Positions 45,024 through 56,550 of a stretch of 64,000 nt of DNA are shown here, piece after piece. Location of the stretch: contig NC_133538.1 of the NCBI RefSeq assembly GCF_048544455.1, positions 36,705,469 to 36,769,468 of the forward strand. Direction: 5' to 3'. Both the position numbers and the translations under genes were made by a program. Within the stretch, counting starts at the first letter, position 1. The number at the start of each line of letters is the position of its first letter. Source of the stretch: Silene latifolia (taxonomy: Eukaryota > Streptophyta > Magnoliopsida > Caryophyllales > Caryophyllaceae). A model generated the notes under the pieces. It saw nothing but the letters and a program-made list of their open reading frames with translations. It had not been told where the DNA came from and did no database searches.

Positions 45024-45901
45024 GGGACAGTTCCTCCTCCTATGCCCAGTCTTGTGACAATGGTGGCACTCAACGTTACGTCCTTGCTCTTTGCCTTGCC
45101 TTGTGAGCCACTAGTCTCACCAGGCCCACTCTTACCATTTCCTGACTTCTTAAACTTTGGCTTTCCTACAGTTAGGTCGCCGTGAGCTTTGCCCTTACCC
45201 TTATTCTTGTTGGAAATCATGAGAACATCTTGCTTCATGCTCCCACTCAATTTCATATCCTTCTCGGCCTGTACGAGAAGTGAGTGTAGCTCATGAGGAC
45301 TTTTCTTCATGTCATTCATGTAGTAATTTGCCCTGAAGAGGGCAAAACCATCATGAAGTTAATGAAGCATATGGTCAATGACTATGCTCTCACTAATTTT
45401 GCAATCAAGCGCCTCCAGTTTCTCGACATTCTTAATCATGTTAAGAATGTGTGGGCTAACCGGTTGGCCCTTTTGGAGTTTCGCATCAAAGAAGCGACAG
45501 GTATGCTCATAAGTGACAATTCTCGGTGCTTTTGAGAACTCATTAGTGAGCGTGGTGAAAATCTTGTTTGCACCTTGGGTAATGAAGCGTATTTGCAAAT
45601 TGGTTTCCATTGCAAAAATGAGTACGTTCTTTATCGCACCAGCTTCCATGACGAAGTCACTATAAGCAAGTGACTCGTTAGCTCTTGCATTGGGGCCTGG
45701 GTTTGGCGGTATTTGTTCAGTCAAGTACTTGAGCTTACCATCAGCTATGGTAGCATTCCGTAATGATGCCTCCTAGTCCGCAAAGTTGGACCCGTCATTC
45801 TTCAGTCGTGTGGACTGATTCATGTGGTCCATGAAAGTTTTGAGCCAGGATTCGCGTGCAAGTGTGGCACTTGGCATAGGGATATCATTATTTCCAGCCA
45901 T
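45005..45901 (-). pseudogene. gag: Gag of F2
   Basis: ATG at 45901 (MAGNNDIPMPSATLARESW). An in-frame TAG at 45773 replaces what is usually Trp in the sequence FADW. The capsid-like part follows (TEQIPPNPGPNARANESLAY, HILNMIKNVEKLEALDC), then a Lys/Gly-rich linker. A frameshift near 45090 precedes the zinc knuckle, which is intact in the other frame (CHHCHKTGHRRRNC, CX2CX4HX4C). Two lesions, otherwise recognisable throughout. Confidence 0.85.
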
Positions 45902-47926
45902 TTGTTGTCAGCAGTATTATCAATATAAAACGAATTCTACACTGCGAAAATGAAGAATAAAAAAACATAATAAGCATACTCATCGTTATGATTTAAGTCT
46001 AATGCAAAACTGTTATAAGCGAAGACTCAAGCATTTATACAATTGACCTCCCTCAAGAATTATATAAATGATCCCAAGATTCAATTATCTGTAAATTGAT
46101 AAGCCAACCTCTTGGCTAATTCTCCTGTTATAATTCTTGGTTGATAAAGTTTTCTAAATTCTATCTATAGTCCATCATAATCACGAGAAACTCTTCGGAT
46201 TATAATGTTGAGGTAAAATAAGTCAACACAAACTACTTACTCAATGTAGAAGGGGTCACATGGAGAGTAAGGTCCTATATGCCTACCAACGAAGAAGGGA
46301 TTCATAGTTGTTTGGCCTTATAAAGAATAGTCTCGATTTTAGTTTTAGAGGAAGATCCCATCAACTTTATTTTAATTCATTTTAAGTTAACTAATATCTA
46401 GCATGCGAGAATGAATAAACTAAGATGATGGCTTAAAATTGTGTGACATCTTTATGTCCATGATAACTAACATTGAATCTATATGAGTCAATTTTCATGC
46501 ATATTAGTAGGTGGTTTGGTTTAGGCGGACTATGATGCACTAATTATCATGCGAAAAAAAGCAACGAGAATGGAAAAACGTAAAACAAAAACAAAGTCTT
46601 AGTGTGGCCTATCTACCAAAATGATCATAAATACAACTTTGGAATCCATACTTGGACCCGAGAAGCTTGTCTTGATGTTCCATCTTGGTCCATGTAGCGG
46701 GAGTGAGCAATCCAATCTCCATCTTTAGTCTTCTCAAAATTACACTTAATAAAATACAAAATAAACCTATTTACATTCTAATTTCAAAACCATAATACTA
46801 AAGAAAACCAAAAGGAGATTCGAGATCTCAAAATTACATTAAGATTATGTTTCCATCATTACGAAAACATAATCAACTAAGGCCACACTAGGTAATACAA
46901 ATTACAACCGATTGCAAAAATACGTAAATTAAACCATTCAACAATTCATACAACTAAATAAAAATGCATCAACATTAAATTAATCATTCAAGACATAATT
47001 CCTTAATTATGTAGAGTAATTTATCCAAACCACCTATTTTATAATTATCAAAATTATGTGACAATTCCTCAATTACTCACAATAATTCCAATCTTAATTC
47101 AGATTAACTAGTGATATGAATTAATCCAACATTATTTTAAACCTCTTTAAAATAATTGGGTATCTAAATTTGTGAACCTTTTCACAACAAACAATCATAC
47201 ATTATAAATTTAATGTATAATAATTATTGGCCAAAACAAAAAAAAAAACAAAAAAAACGAAATCATTTTTTTTTCTTTTGTTCTCGGCATTATCACAAAA
47301 AAACAAAAAAAAAAAAAATCTATATGCTCTCGGCATAAACGCCCTAAAAAATAAAAACAGTTTGTTTGTTTTTTTTTATTTCTTGCGGCATTTTGCCCAA
47401 AAATTCGGAAAAAACAGTTTTTTTTTTCTTCTTCACGAAAAATATCCCTTTTAATGCGAACAATTTGTTTAATGTTGCTACTATAACAAGATTGACATAA
47501 TCATCAACTTTTAATTTAAACTTAGATCCAAACTAGATGATTCAATTTAACCTCTTAAAAATGAATATCTAAATCATGATTAAATCGATTATCCGAATAT
47601 TTGATTCATCACAATTAATTTGAACATTATTAAATTAACTTGTATGCGAAAACTATATTGCAAAACAAATGAACATCATAAAAAAAATGATTTCCATTTA
47701 CATTTTAATTTAATTCTTATTAAATCAAAACATCTACAAATTTATCATATTATCATCTTAAACTGTTAAAACAACAATATCAATAAATCAAATGAAATAA
47801 AGCGTCAAAAAAAAAAATGTATCGGCAATTTTTTTTTTTAAAACGGCCGAACCCTTTTTTTTATTTTTATCAAATTTTTTTTTAAATTCATTTATGAAAA
47901 TCATATAAAAGAATTTTGTGGCCTAT
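45902..47926 (-). other. F2 long untranslated leader
   Basis: About 2 kb of AT-rich sequence with homopolymer A and T runs (47230-47430, 47805-47880) and no gene. Length equals that of the F1 leader. Confidence 0.65.
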
Positions 47927-47938
47927 GCTCTGATACCA
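47927..47938 (-). other. F2 primer-binding site (tRNA-iMet)
   Basis: Minus strand TGGTATCAGAGC, two bases inside the 5' LTR; exact match to the initiator tRNA-Met site. Confidence 0.92.
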
Positions 47939-47940
47939 CT

Positions 47941-49000
47941 TGTGGGATGTATCGGTATACTTCATCAAGAAATTCGGATTATAACGAAATTATAATTATG
48001 AAATTACGAGTCATAAACAAAATTACATAAACAAAAAGAGTAGAGATTCGAATTAACATTTGGTCCTAGCAATTTGGCCTAGGAACAAATATCGAGATCG
48101 ATATTCTCCTAATTGTTGCACCCAAAATGCTTTGAGAAATGCCCTTGTTCTTGCTAGAGAGAGAACCCTAATTTCTGAATTATTTTTAGGGTTTTGATGA
48201 GAGTGTGGGTGAAAAACAAGTGAGAAAAATAATCCCCTTTTTCTTCCTCTTTTTTAACCGTGTAAATGGGGAGTCAAATGGGAAGATATTTTTCTTCCTT
48301 TTTTTCTCCTTTTTCGGTTTCACCAACCACCAAAAAATAAGGAGAAAATCTTCTTATTTTTTGTTGTTATCAAAATGTATAAAATGTGTATTATTTATCA
48401 ATTGTCATATATGTTGTCCCGTATTAATAAGTCCACACACAACAGTTTGTAGTGGATTTATTAATACCGGTCTGTCATCATTTATTATGACAATTTCGTA
48501 TAATATATACATTAACTATAAATATCGCATATTTATAATTTGCTTATTAAATTTAACCGTTTACGTTTAATTACGAATTAACATCTTAATTCGTTTAAGC
48601 TAACATTATATACATTAATTAAATATAACAGTTTATATTCAATTTACGAATTAACAATTAATTCGTCTCAGCTAATATTATTTAATTGTATTAAATAATC
48701 GTCTCATCATCACATTGACTAACTTTTTAGTCAAATACATGGACTAACCTTTTAGTCATATAAGGCATCAATGTGATTATATTTTCATATAATCACATCT
48801 CTCAAACACATCATTTAGGTGTGACTTTTAGGGACCAGTTGATCACCGCCATCATTATGATAATCACGTCAAACTTCTAGCAAGCCAACCGTTAATAGTA
48901 AACGTTAATCAACTGATAAAATACTAAGTATACCCAGTGAACCTATAAGAGATTTCTATACGTTATCACACTAACTGTGGAGGACACTAGCTCCACCACA
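47941..49000 (-). repeat. F2 5' LTR (1060 bp)
   Basis: Plus strand starts TGTGGGATG and ends CTCCACCACA, giving TGTGGTGGAG...CATCCCACA on the element strand. No second copy exists in the window. The left boundary is fixed by the primer site; the right boundary by the restart of D's LTR. Confidence 0.85.
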
Positions 49001-49262
49001 AACATCGTGACCGACTGCTCCGTAGACCGTGCCTTCACGCATCCCAATGCAATATCTCGCTCTAGAAAATCCCGTCTCCTCAAAATGCATGCAGAAAGGA
49101 CGAAAATGGTACGATTCCACTACTTTCGCGTTCATTTCTACAAAACGGACGAAACGAACCAAAGTAGCCAATTCGGGGGCAAAATGCAATATAAACAGTA
49201 CGAAAGTACATAGAAATACGTGCTAAAATAGGTTAAAAAGACTATATAAAATGCACGTATCA
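49001..49262 (-). repeat. Element D 3' LTR, first 262 bases
   Basis: Element strand starts TGATACGTGCATTTT right after the polypurine tract. The remainder is displaced by F2 and not found in the window. Confidence 0.8.
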
Positions 49263-49301
49263 AATCTCCCCAAACCGAACCTTTACTCGTCCTCGAGTAA
49301 A
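49263..49301 (-). other. Element D pre-PPT hairpin and polypurine tract
   Basis: Element strand: TTTACTCG, AGGA loop, CGAGTAAA (perfect 8-bp stem, 49282-49301), then GGTTCGGTTTGGGGAGATT up to the LTR. Confidence 0.85.
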
Positions 49302-50945
49302 CTAAAATGCAACTAATGGAATGGAAATGAAAACTCAGAGCTAGCTTAACTTGTCTACTTGAACCAATTTAATGCAACAAAAATTAACAGTCAAAGTTAA
49401 GCAGTTAATACACAAACGAGTTATAAGTTGTTCAGAAATATAGCCAAGCTATCGACCTTGCAAGACCAACAAAATCGGACTCTCACGTGGTCACTCTTCT
49501 CTCATGAAGCAAAGGGTGAATGTTATATGTAAAAGAGAGAAAGAGAAACAGTCACTGACCTAAATGCGACCTACATAGCATGCATGCAACAAAAATGAAA
49601 GATAATTCAAGTAATAATGCACACACTCCAACCAATAATGTCCGTCACAGCTGAGGGCTTACAAATGATATGGGAATAGTGAGGTTCAGGTGAGAAAAGG
49701 CAAAGCAAGTTATGGAAATGTGGAGGTAAAAGCGTCAAGCTAGTTCCTAACAGGACCATATAAGACCGTTCAATTCTCAACTGACTGAAAAATAAAGTAC
49801 AAGTGCCCTTCGTTTGGCACACAACTCACTAATCTCATACACAATCTCCTCAAAAATATGGAATAAGAATGGAGGAGTTAGACCATCACAAGATAGAAAT
49901 GAAAACAGACGGACTCAAATGAATAACCAGCTCAAATGTTTTCATTTTCCTTCTCTGGTTCCCAACATGATTCTCTTTTTTTTTCATTTTTTTTCCTTTC
50001 ACGTGAATTACACACTTTTTTTTTCATTTTTTTTCTCTTTTTTTTTTCACGTTTTTCTCCTTTTTTTTCATTTTTTTTTTCTTTTTCTCCTTCCATTATT
50101 TTCACCAACCCCAATCAAATGATATGAACCAAACTGCAGACGGAAAATCATACCACAAAAGGACATACTAAACTAGCTTGACTAGGCAGGCTCAGTTTGG
50201 GATGTAGCTAATGGGTCAAAAAGGCAAGTTTTGGCTTAAGTGGAGCTAAATGGGTAAATAATATAAGAAAAGGGAAACATTTGCAAGCACCTCCCTGCAT
50301 GTGACACCGACCACAAACCCTAATGTGTGCATTTTACAAGAAATCGATTGTCATAAAAGTGCAAAAATGATGAACATGCTATGCAAGGTGTACAACTCTC
50401 AATTCCTAATGAACTGGTCATGAATGACACCAGTTATGGGCTCTAAACCTCAGAAATTGTAAAGTAGATTGCCAATTTATCAGGTCAAGTCTAAACATCA
50501 ATAGAAGTGCAAGGCTCAAGTAAAATGACAAGTTATAGTGCAATATCATCACGGAAATCAATCGTTTCGACTCAACCTATATGCAAAAATAAATGTGAAT
50601 ATTTTTGAATTTTTGAAATTTTCTGATTTTTTTGAATTTTTTTGGATATTTGATGAAATAAATAAACAATGCAAGCAGAAATAAATAAACGTGAATGCAA
50701 AACAAATGCAAATGCAGACTCAAAAGGATGCAATACCTTCCCCAAACCAAAACGGACAATGCCCTCGTTGTCCTCCAGCATACACCAGCAGATATATACA
50801 GGGGAACGGGAATATACAACCGGTAAAGAATGAAAAAATAATAAAATAAAAAGGAGACTAAATAAATAAAAGAGCGAGAATAAACATACAAAATACGAAC
50901 TTCTTCAAACCAGCCAGAAAACTGGGGAAGTGAGTAGACTAGCAG
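49302..50945 (-). other. Element D 3' non-coding region
   Basis: No gene. Contains a T-rich low-complexity stretch (49975-50095), a hairpin at 50412-50435 identical in stem to that of C, and an A-rich tract with a CACATTTATTTTTGCATATAGG-type box (50567-50645, element strand). Order and approximate spacing match C. Confidence 0.7.
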
Positions 50946-52856
50946 CTACTCGTCGGCCTCCTCGTCACTGTCACGCACGTCCTCCACCATCGCCGTGAAG
51001 TCCGGGTCTACCTCCTGCTCTCTCCTCCTCCTTTGCTCAGATCGAGCTCTCTTCGCCGCCGCCGCCGGTTCCTCGTCCTCCTCCTCCTCACTAGCAGACT
51101 CCGGGTACCCCTCAGCTGGGTACGGGTAGAAGAAAGGGTGTGGCCAAACCTCTGGGATCGGACGGTGTCGACTCATGTGATACTCCAATAGAAAAAACAA
51201 GGTCAAAGCCATGTCCCGCTCCATACGAGCCTGTCTCTCTGCAATCTCAACTAACAAACCGTCACGGCGCCCTTGGTCCATGACCGACGATGCCTCAAAG
51301 GGTGGTGGAGGTACAAAATTAGCCGGTAAGACCGGCTGTGTCTGTGTCTGGTCGGCGGGTGCGGGAGTAGGAGTAGGAGTAGGGATCGGGGTAGGTGTGG
51401 CCGTGGAAGTCTGGCACCCCGTGGAAGGTGCGGATCCTTCTCCGGTCTCAAGTCTACGCCGCTTCTTAGCGGCGGGTAAAGTAGTAGGTGGGCGGACCTG
51501 GAGGTAGTAGTCAGGTAAAGGTGGAAGTCGGGCGCCCCGTGCAACAGTAGACAAAGGGGCTAGACGGGGGAGAGTAGTGCAAGGTAGGTCCACGGACAAG
51601 GAACCGTCTATCTTCCAAGTCCGGTAGTCAGAAGTCAGCCAGGTCTGAGAGTGCATAGACGCTAGGCTCAGGTACCTATCTCCCTCTAGGTACAGTAAGT
51701 CACGAGGCCTGGTAGGGAAGACGGAACAGGCAAGAATGGTGGGTATGCCAATAGATCCCGTGACCTTCTCCCCCTGGGCCTGAAAGTACTGGGCGGTCAA
51801 ACAGACGATGTTGAGGGTAAAAGGACCCTCGCAGTCAATGTTCAGGTAACTGCCTAAGATGGAGAGCTCTTTGTTGTTGATGTTGTTTGGCTCCCTTCGG
51901 CAAAAAATGGTGCTCCCCATCAGTCTAAAAAAGTAACGGGCAAGGGGAAGGTGGACCTGAGCGAGCTTTTGCTCGGGAAAGGTGGTCTGGGCCAAGGTCC
52001 GCCAAAGTTGACGAATGACCTTCCTAGGGGCAGCAGTGTCACCCGTAAAAGAAAGGCCGAGTATGGTACCAAACTCCTCCAATGTCATCGAAAAAGTCCG
52101 GTTGAACAACCAGAAAGACACAGAAAGACTAATGGGGACAGCGTCGTGTGCCCCGGAGGAGAAGGTGAAGGAGCTGAAGAACTCAAGGCTCAGCTCCAGA
52201 AAGGTATGGCCACTCATAGTGATGAGTCCGGCCATCCCCGTGCCCCGTAAAAGCTCACAAACAGGCTCATAGAAACCGAGCCTCTCAAGTGCCGGACGGT
52301 CTAAGAATCGGGTAGGGAGAAACTCGCAGCCAACTAAGTTATAAAACCTCTTACGATGTACACCATTAACGAAAAATACCTGTGGGTACTCAGGGTGGGA
52401 GTCGAGGGAGTCGTCCCCTCGGACAGTGACCGTGCCAGAAGGAGTAGCAGGAGTACTAGGAGCTGGTATAGCACGAGCACGACCACGACCTCGTCCCCGA
52501 CCTCTAAAACCTGAGGTAGAAGACCGTCTAGTGACAGTACGAGGAACTAGGGCCGCTCGTAAAGCAGCCGCGACTGCGGGTAAGTCCGCCACAGGTGTGC
52601 TCACCGTGGCTGAAGTAGAAGCTGTGGCTGCAGTTGTGACCGCCACTGAAGAAGACAGGCTAGCAGCAGTGCTAGCAGTAGTAGTGGCAGCCAAAACAGT
52701 GCTAGCTGCAGTAAAAACAGTATCGGCAGTAGATACCAGAAAAACGGAGGTACTGGCAGGTGCGAAGACTGTAGTAACAGCAGGGACTACCATCTCAGAC
52801 AGAGACAAGGATGGACTGGAAGAGGAGCTCGTAGAAGGCATACAGCTGGAATCCAT
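50946..52856 (-). CDS. Athila-type ORF (env-position protein), element D
   Basis: Open frame of 688 codons from 53012; the likely start is the ATG at 52856 (MDSSCMPSTSSSSSPSL), giving 636 codons. The upstream alternative would add a hydrophobic N-terminal stretch (FMLFSCCLAVVFL) that could mimic a signal peptide. Order: Ser/Thr/Ala/Val-rich N-terminus, an RGRGRGRGRAR patch, then the domain shared with element A (FLPTRFLDRPALERLG, LEFFSSF, GLSFTG, LWRTLAQ, IFCRREPNN, GSYLNID), a Pro/Thr repeat stretch and a charged C-terminus (SEEEEDEEP, DSDEEADE). No stop or frameshift, whereas gag-protease of the same element has several. Function unknown. Confidence 0.82.
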   Translation of the reverse strand: MDSSCMPSTSSSSSPSLSLSEMVVPAVTTVFAPASTSVFLVSTADTVFTAASTVLAATTTASTAASLSSSVAVTTAATASTSATVSTPVADLPAVAAALRAALVPRTVTRRSSTSGFRGRGRGRGRARAIPAPSTPATPSGTVTVRGDDSLDSHPEYPQVFFVNGVHRKRFYNLVGCEFLPTRFLDRPALERLGFYEPVCELLRGTGMAGLITMSGHTFLELSLEFFSSFTFSSGAHDAVPISLSVSFWLFNRTFSMTLEEFGTILGLSFTGDTAAPRKVIRQLWRTLAQTTFPEQKLAQVHLPLARYFFRLMGSTIFCRREPNNINNKELSILGSYLNIDCEGPFTLNIVCLTAQYFQAQGEKVTGSIGIPTILACSVFPTRPRDLLYLEGDRYLSLASMHSQTWLTSDYRTWKIDGSLSVDLPCTTLPRLAPLSTVARGARLPPLPDYYLQVRPPTTLPAAKKRRRLETGEGSAPSTGCQTSTATPTPIPTPTPTPAPADQTQTQPVLPANFVPPPPFEASSVMDQGRRDGLLVEIAERQARMERDMALTLFFLLEYHMSRHRPIPEVWPHPFFYPYPAEGYPESASEEEEDEEPAAAAKRARSEQRRRREQEVDPDFTAMVEDVRDSDEEADE

Positions 52857-53012
52857 CCTGAACAAATAGGTCAATGGATTTGATAAGAAAACAACAGCTA
52901 AACAGCACGAAAACAACATGAAAACAATATGACAATTCCCCAAATAGTTGAAAAAAAATCGACTAACAGCCCAAATTCCCATTTTTTTCCTCAATAATTC
53001 GAATGGTAACAA

Positions 53013-54081
53013 GTAAACAGCGATAGGGGAAGGGTAGCAGGCATCAATGGCAGCAGATGAAGCAACAATTGAGGCGAATTAAACATATGGCAGCCGCATA
53101 GACTAAATGACAGTAGAGAACTCGACTAAGATGAACCCTAATCGCTATTATCCCACAAAATTCGAATTAAACATGTAAAAATCAATGAGGTACGGGAATT
53201 AAGCATCAAGTAAGACAAATGAAGCATTGAAACCGAATTATAGTCGAAAATCTCGACCTACAATGAAGAACAAAACCCTAATTCTTGATTATCCTCTTAA
53301 AAAGCAGAAATTAAAGAAATTAAAGGATAAAAAAGAGTAAGGATCACTTACTTGATGATATAGAACCCACAAAGAACAATTAATCGACAAGAAACAAGCA
53401 AAATAGGCGATTTTTGATCGAAAAACCGCGGAACCGTAATACCCTTAACAGACCGAGTAAAGCAACACGAATCAAGGGGAAAGTAGAGGGCTATGCACGA
53501 TTAATTAACAATAAACACAATGTAGGAGGCGGATTTGGTAAATGGATAAGAAAAATGGAAGAATTGGGGTTTGTTTGATCGCAAATGAGGAGGGGGTCGA
53601 AAAAATGAAGAGGAAAGTGAAATAACATAGAAAAAAAGGAAGTTTAAGGAACTCCCTGCACGTCATTTCCACTTTCACTCGATCGAGTGGTTTAGAATTA
53701 CTCGATCGAGAACTTTTTGCATTTATCTACTCGCTCGACTAAAAATTTACTCGATCGAGAACTCCCCTTTTCAGCTTTAGTCGATCGAGTAACTTGGGAT
53801 CATTCGATCAAACAGATTCCACTCGATCAAGTACAAAAAGTACTCAATCGAGCTCTTTTCCTCGTGTAAGCTCTTGAATTTGCGTAAAAATCCCCAAACC
53901 TGCATAAAAACACTCGCAAAAATATCCCAAAATACCAAAAATGGAAAGTAATAGTCTATAGTCTCTAATCTACGCTAAAAATCGTCTAAATTCTAGTTGT
54001 CCTAATTAAAAGCAATAAATAAAGTTCAACGGAAAATTTAAAAATTGTTTTTACAAGTTGGTACACAGGGCATTTTCCCGC
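53013..54081 (-). other. Element D spacer with ACTCGATCGAGT palindromes
   Basis: No supported gene. At 53678-53865 there are about eight full or diverged copies of ACTCGATCGAGT. The spacer lies directly upstream of the Athila-type ORF, as in element A. Confidence 0.75.
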
Positions 54082-56550
54082 TCATTTCTCAAAGCAATTC
54101 AGTAGCCCCTTGGAGGGCTCCTGACTGGAGGACGTCATCTCAGCAACATTAATCGTCCTCTTCAGTTTCCACGAGCTTGAACTTGAATCATTGGGAGGAG
54201 AATAGTTGACGTCCACATACGCGCGAACTTTTCTCATCCTTACTCCTTTTACACCGGCTTTGACATCGTCACTCCCACTTCGACTGACATTAATTGCACA
54301 ATACCCTTTGACAGCTCCTACATTATTTTCATTTGTACCTGCAGCAAGGAAAACAGACAAACTTTCCTCCTTTTTGCTCTCAACCTGAGGAGAAGGGGTC
54401 TTAATAGCAGCACAATGCTCCAAATCCTCGTTTGGAGTGTCAATAGGAGGGTCAATAGAAGAGAGGGCATTGCAAGGCTGAGCTTGCATAGGAGCCCTTC
54501 GGAACTTAGACTGATGGAATATCAATTCCTCATCCTCAACCTGAAAAGTCAATGTCTTGCCCCCGACGTCTATTAATGCACGGGCAGTGAATAAAAATGG
54601 CCTCCCTAAAATAATAGGGGTATGGGCATCTTCGGGGATGTCAAGTACAACGAAGTCAACGGGAATAAAGAACCTCCCGATCTTAACAGGTATGTCTTCT
54701 ATGACACCTAGTGGCCGTCATATACTAAGGTCGGCCATCTAAACAGTCATGTTTGTGCAATTAAACTTGATCAAAACAAGTCTTTTAGCCAGAGACAGTG
54801 GTAAGACACTCACGCTAGTGCCAAGATCGCATAATGCGTTATCAATCAAATGGGTACCAATATGACACGGAATCGAAAAGCTACCCGTGTCTGACTGTTT
54901 GGGAGGTAACTTATTCTGAACTAGGGCTGTCCCCACGTCGGTCAAAGCTACCGTCTCATGATCATTAATGTGCCTCTTACGCGATAAAATTTCTTTCATA
55001 AATTTAAGGTAAGAGGGTACCTGTGTTAGCAGTTCGGCGAATGGCACAGTGACTTGCAAGCTTTTCAGGAGTTCGGCAAATTTTCCGACTTGTTGATTAG
55101 CTTTATTACTTTGCAAACGCCTCGGGAAGGGCACCGTGATGGGTATCTCGAGTCCCTTGTTCTTCTCTTCCAACGTGTCAGCCGGATCAAGCTCCAAATC
55201 CTTCGAACGCTTCTTTCCTCTCGAACGAGGTCTTTCAGGCGATTTTTTACTCGATCGAGCACTAGAAGGCTCTCGATTGAGCTGTTCTTTATCTACACTA
55301 CTCGATCGACCAAAAATACCATTCGACCGAGCAGTTTCTTCAACAAAATCACTCGATCGGCCAAAAATTTTACTCGATCGGGTAAGATCTTTTTCCTGTT
55401 CACTCGATCGAGTCCTTTCTTCAGCATTTTTGCTCGATCGACCCCCTGTAATCAGTCGATCGAGTACTTTCCTTGTCGTCAGCTCCTTTTCTTCACCAGA
55501 ACACTGTTCATTAGCAATAATTTCCTTCCTCGGGTCTAATTTCAACACGTCCGGTCCCTCATATGAACGATCGCTCCTCAAATTAATTAAATTTACCGTC
55601 TTATGTGGATTTTTATCAGCTTGTGACGGTAAATGACCTGGCTTCCTTGTGGGCTGGTTCGCGGCTAACTGGGTAACTTGAGTTTCATGTGCCTTGATAG
55701 ATGCATCTTTTTGTTGATCACTCAGCTGCCACTGCTTTGTCAAAGACTGCAACAAAGTCTTTTACTCACCTAGCTCACTTACTCCACCAGAAGATGATTC
55801 ACCTTGATTAGGTGTAGGAAAGGAAGGAGGCTTTTGAAAGCCTTGTTGAGCCTTATGTGGAGGGACATATGGCTGTTGCTGCGGAGGAGGAGGGGTAGGA
55901 TTAAGCACATTGTGACTTGTCGACCTCAAATTGGGATGGACTGCCCCTTGGTTGTTATAATAGGAACCCCCTTCTTGCCTGTATTGTTGAAAAGTAAGAA
56001 CTAGTTCCTTCTCTGTAAGACAGCCAACAGTAGTGTGACCGTCGTTACTCCCACACCTCTCACATGTGACAGTCTCCCCTCTAGTAAGCAAATGGACCGT
56101 CTAAGGGTCCCCAGCAGAATGCAACTCCAACTTATCAAACCTGGCATTCATGACTTCCAGCTGAGCCACAACTTGCTTATCGACTGCTTGAACTGTTCTA
56201 ATACCATCCCTCGGGTTTCCATACTCAGCACAGTGGTTCGCCATCACTTCAATAAGGGCCCATCTCTTATCATCGTCAGTATTCTATTTGAATCTTCTGT
56301 TAGATGATGCATCAAGTATGGCTCTGTGTTCATCGTACAGTCCATTGTAGAACTGGTTGGACAGACACCACGGATCAAAACCATGGTGAGGAAGAGACCT
56401 CACCAACTTCTTGAAACGGGACCATGCTTCATATAAAGTTTCATCAGGTGCCTGCTTGAAACTTGTGATCTTTGCCCTCAGCTGATTGGTGCACTGTGGA
56501 GGGAAATATCTCTTATAAAAAGCAAGAGCAAGGGTCTCCCAGTCTCTGAC
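54082..56550 (-). pseudogene. gag-pro: Gag-protease of element D, with in-frame stops
   Basis: One continuous frame from the E1 insertion at 56550 to 54082, with no frameshift. Stops are TAG 56284-56286, TAG 56101-56103, TAA 55759-55761, TAG 54736-54738 and a TGA near 54718. Gag domain: LAFYKRYFPPQ, ITSFKQAPDETLYEAWSRFK, NQFYNGLYDEHRAILDA. A zinc knuckle lies at 56020-56064 (CERCGSNDGHTTVGC, one residue longer than the usual CX2CX4HX4C). Protease signature DLGTS has its Asp codon at 54826-54828, followed later by IILGRPFLFTARALIDVG. The linker (55242-55466) is encoded by ACTCGATCGAGT palindromes and reads as repeated R-S-S / L-D-R units. No RT follows. Confidence 0.88.

Larger units (their letters stand above)
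42466..49000 (-). mobile_element. Ty1/copia element F2, minus strand, 3' end missing
   Basis: Reads right to left: 5' LTR 47941-49000, tRNA-iMet primer site, a 2-kb leader, gag, protease, integrase, RT and the start of RNase H, then an abrupt switch to CACTA sequence near 42465. The rest of RNase H, the 3' non-coding region and the 3' LTR are gone. It was inserted in the LTR of element D (49001-49262 continues that LTR). Same lineage as F1 but better preserved. Confidence 0.9.
49001..56550 (-). mobile_element. Athila-like element D, non-autonomous (gag-protease plus Athila-type ORF)
   Basis: Reads right to left: gag (cut at 56550 by E1), protease, spacer with palindromes, Athila-type ORF, 3' non-coding region, pre-PPT hairpin, polypurine tract and a short LTR piece (49001-49262) cut by F2. 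No RT, RNase H or integrase is found between protease and the ORF. Gag and the 3' region are closely related to C, and the Athila-type ORF to that of A. Confidence 0.88.

Noticed and set aside
49814..50122. Phe- and Ser-rich frame resembling a membrane protein
   Set aside because: Translation of a T-rich low-complexity tract in a non-coding region.
52426..52869. Plus-strand frame of 147 codons rich in Ala and Val
   Set aside because: Shadow of the low-complexity N-terminus of the Athila-type ORF on the minus strand.
52857..53012. Signal-peptide-like extension of D's Athila-type ORF
   Set aside because: The ATG at 52856 begins a normal hydrophilic N-terminus, and the related ORF of A has no such extension; kept only as an alternative.
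55136..55636. Plus-strand open frame of 166 codons
   Set aside because: Antisense shadow of D's gag caused by palindromic repeats.
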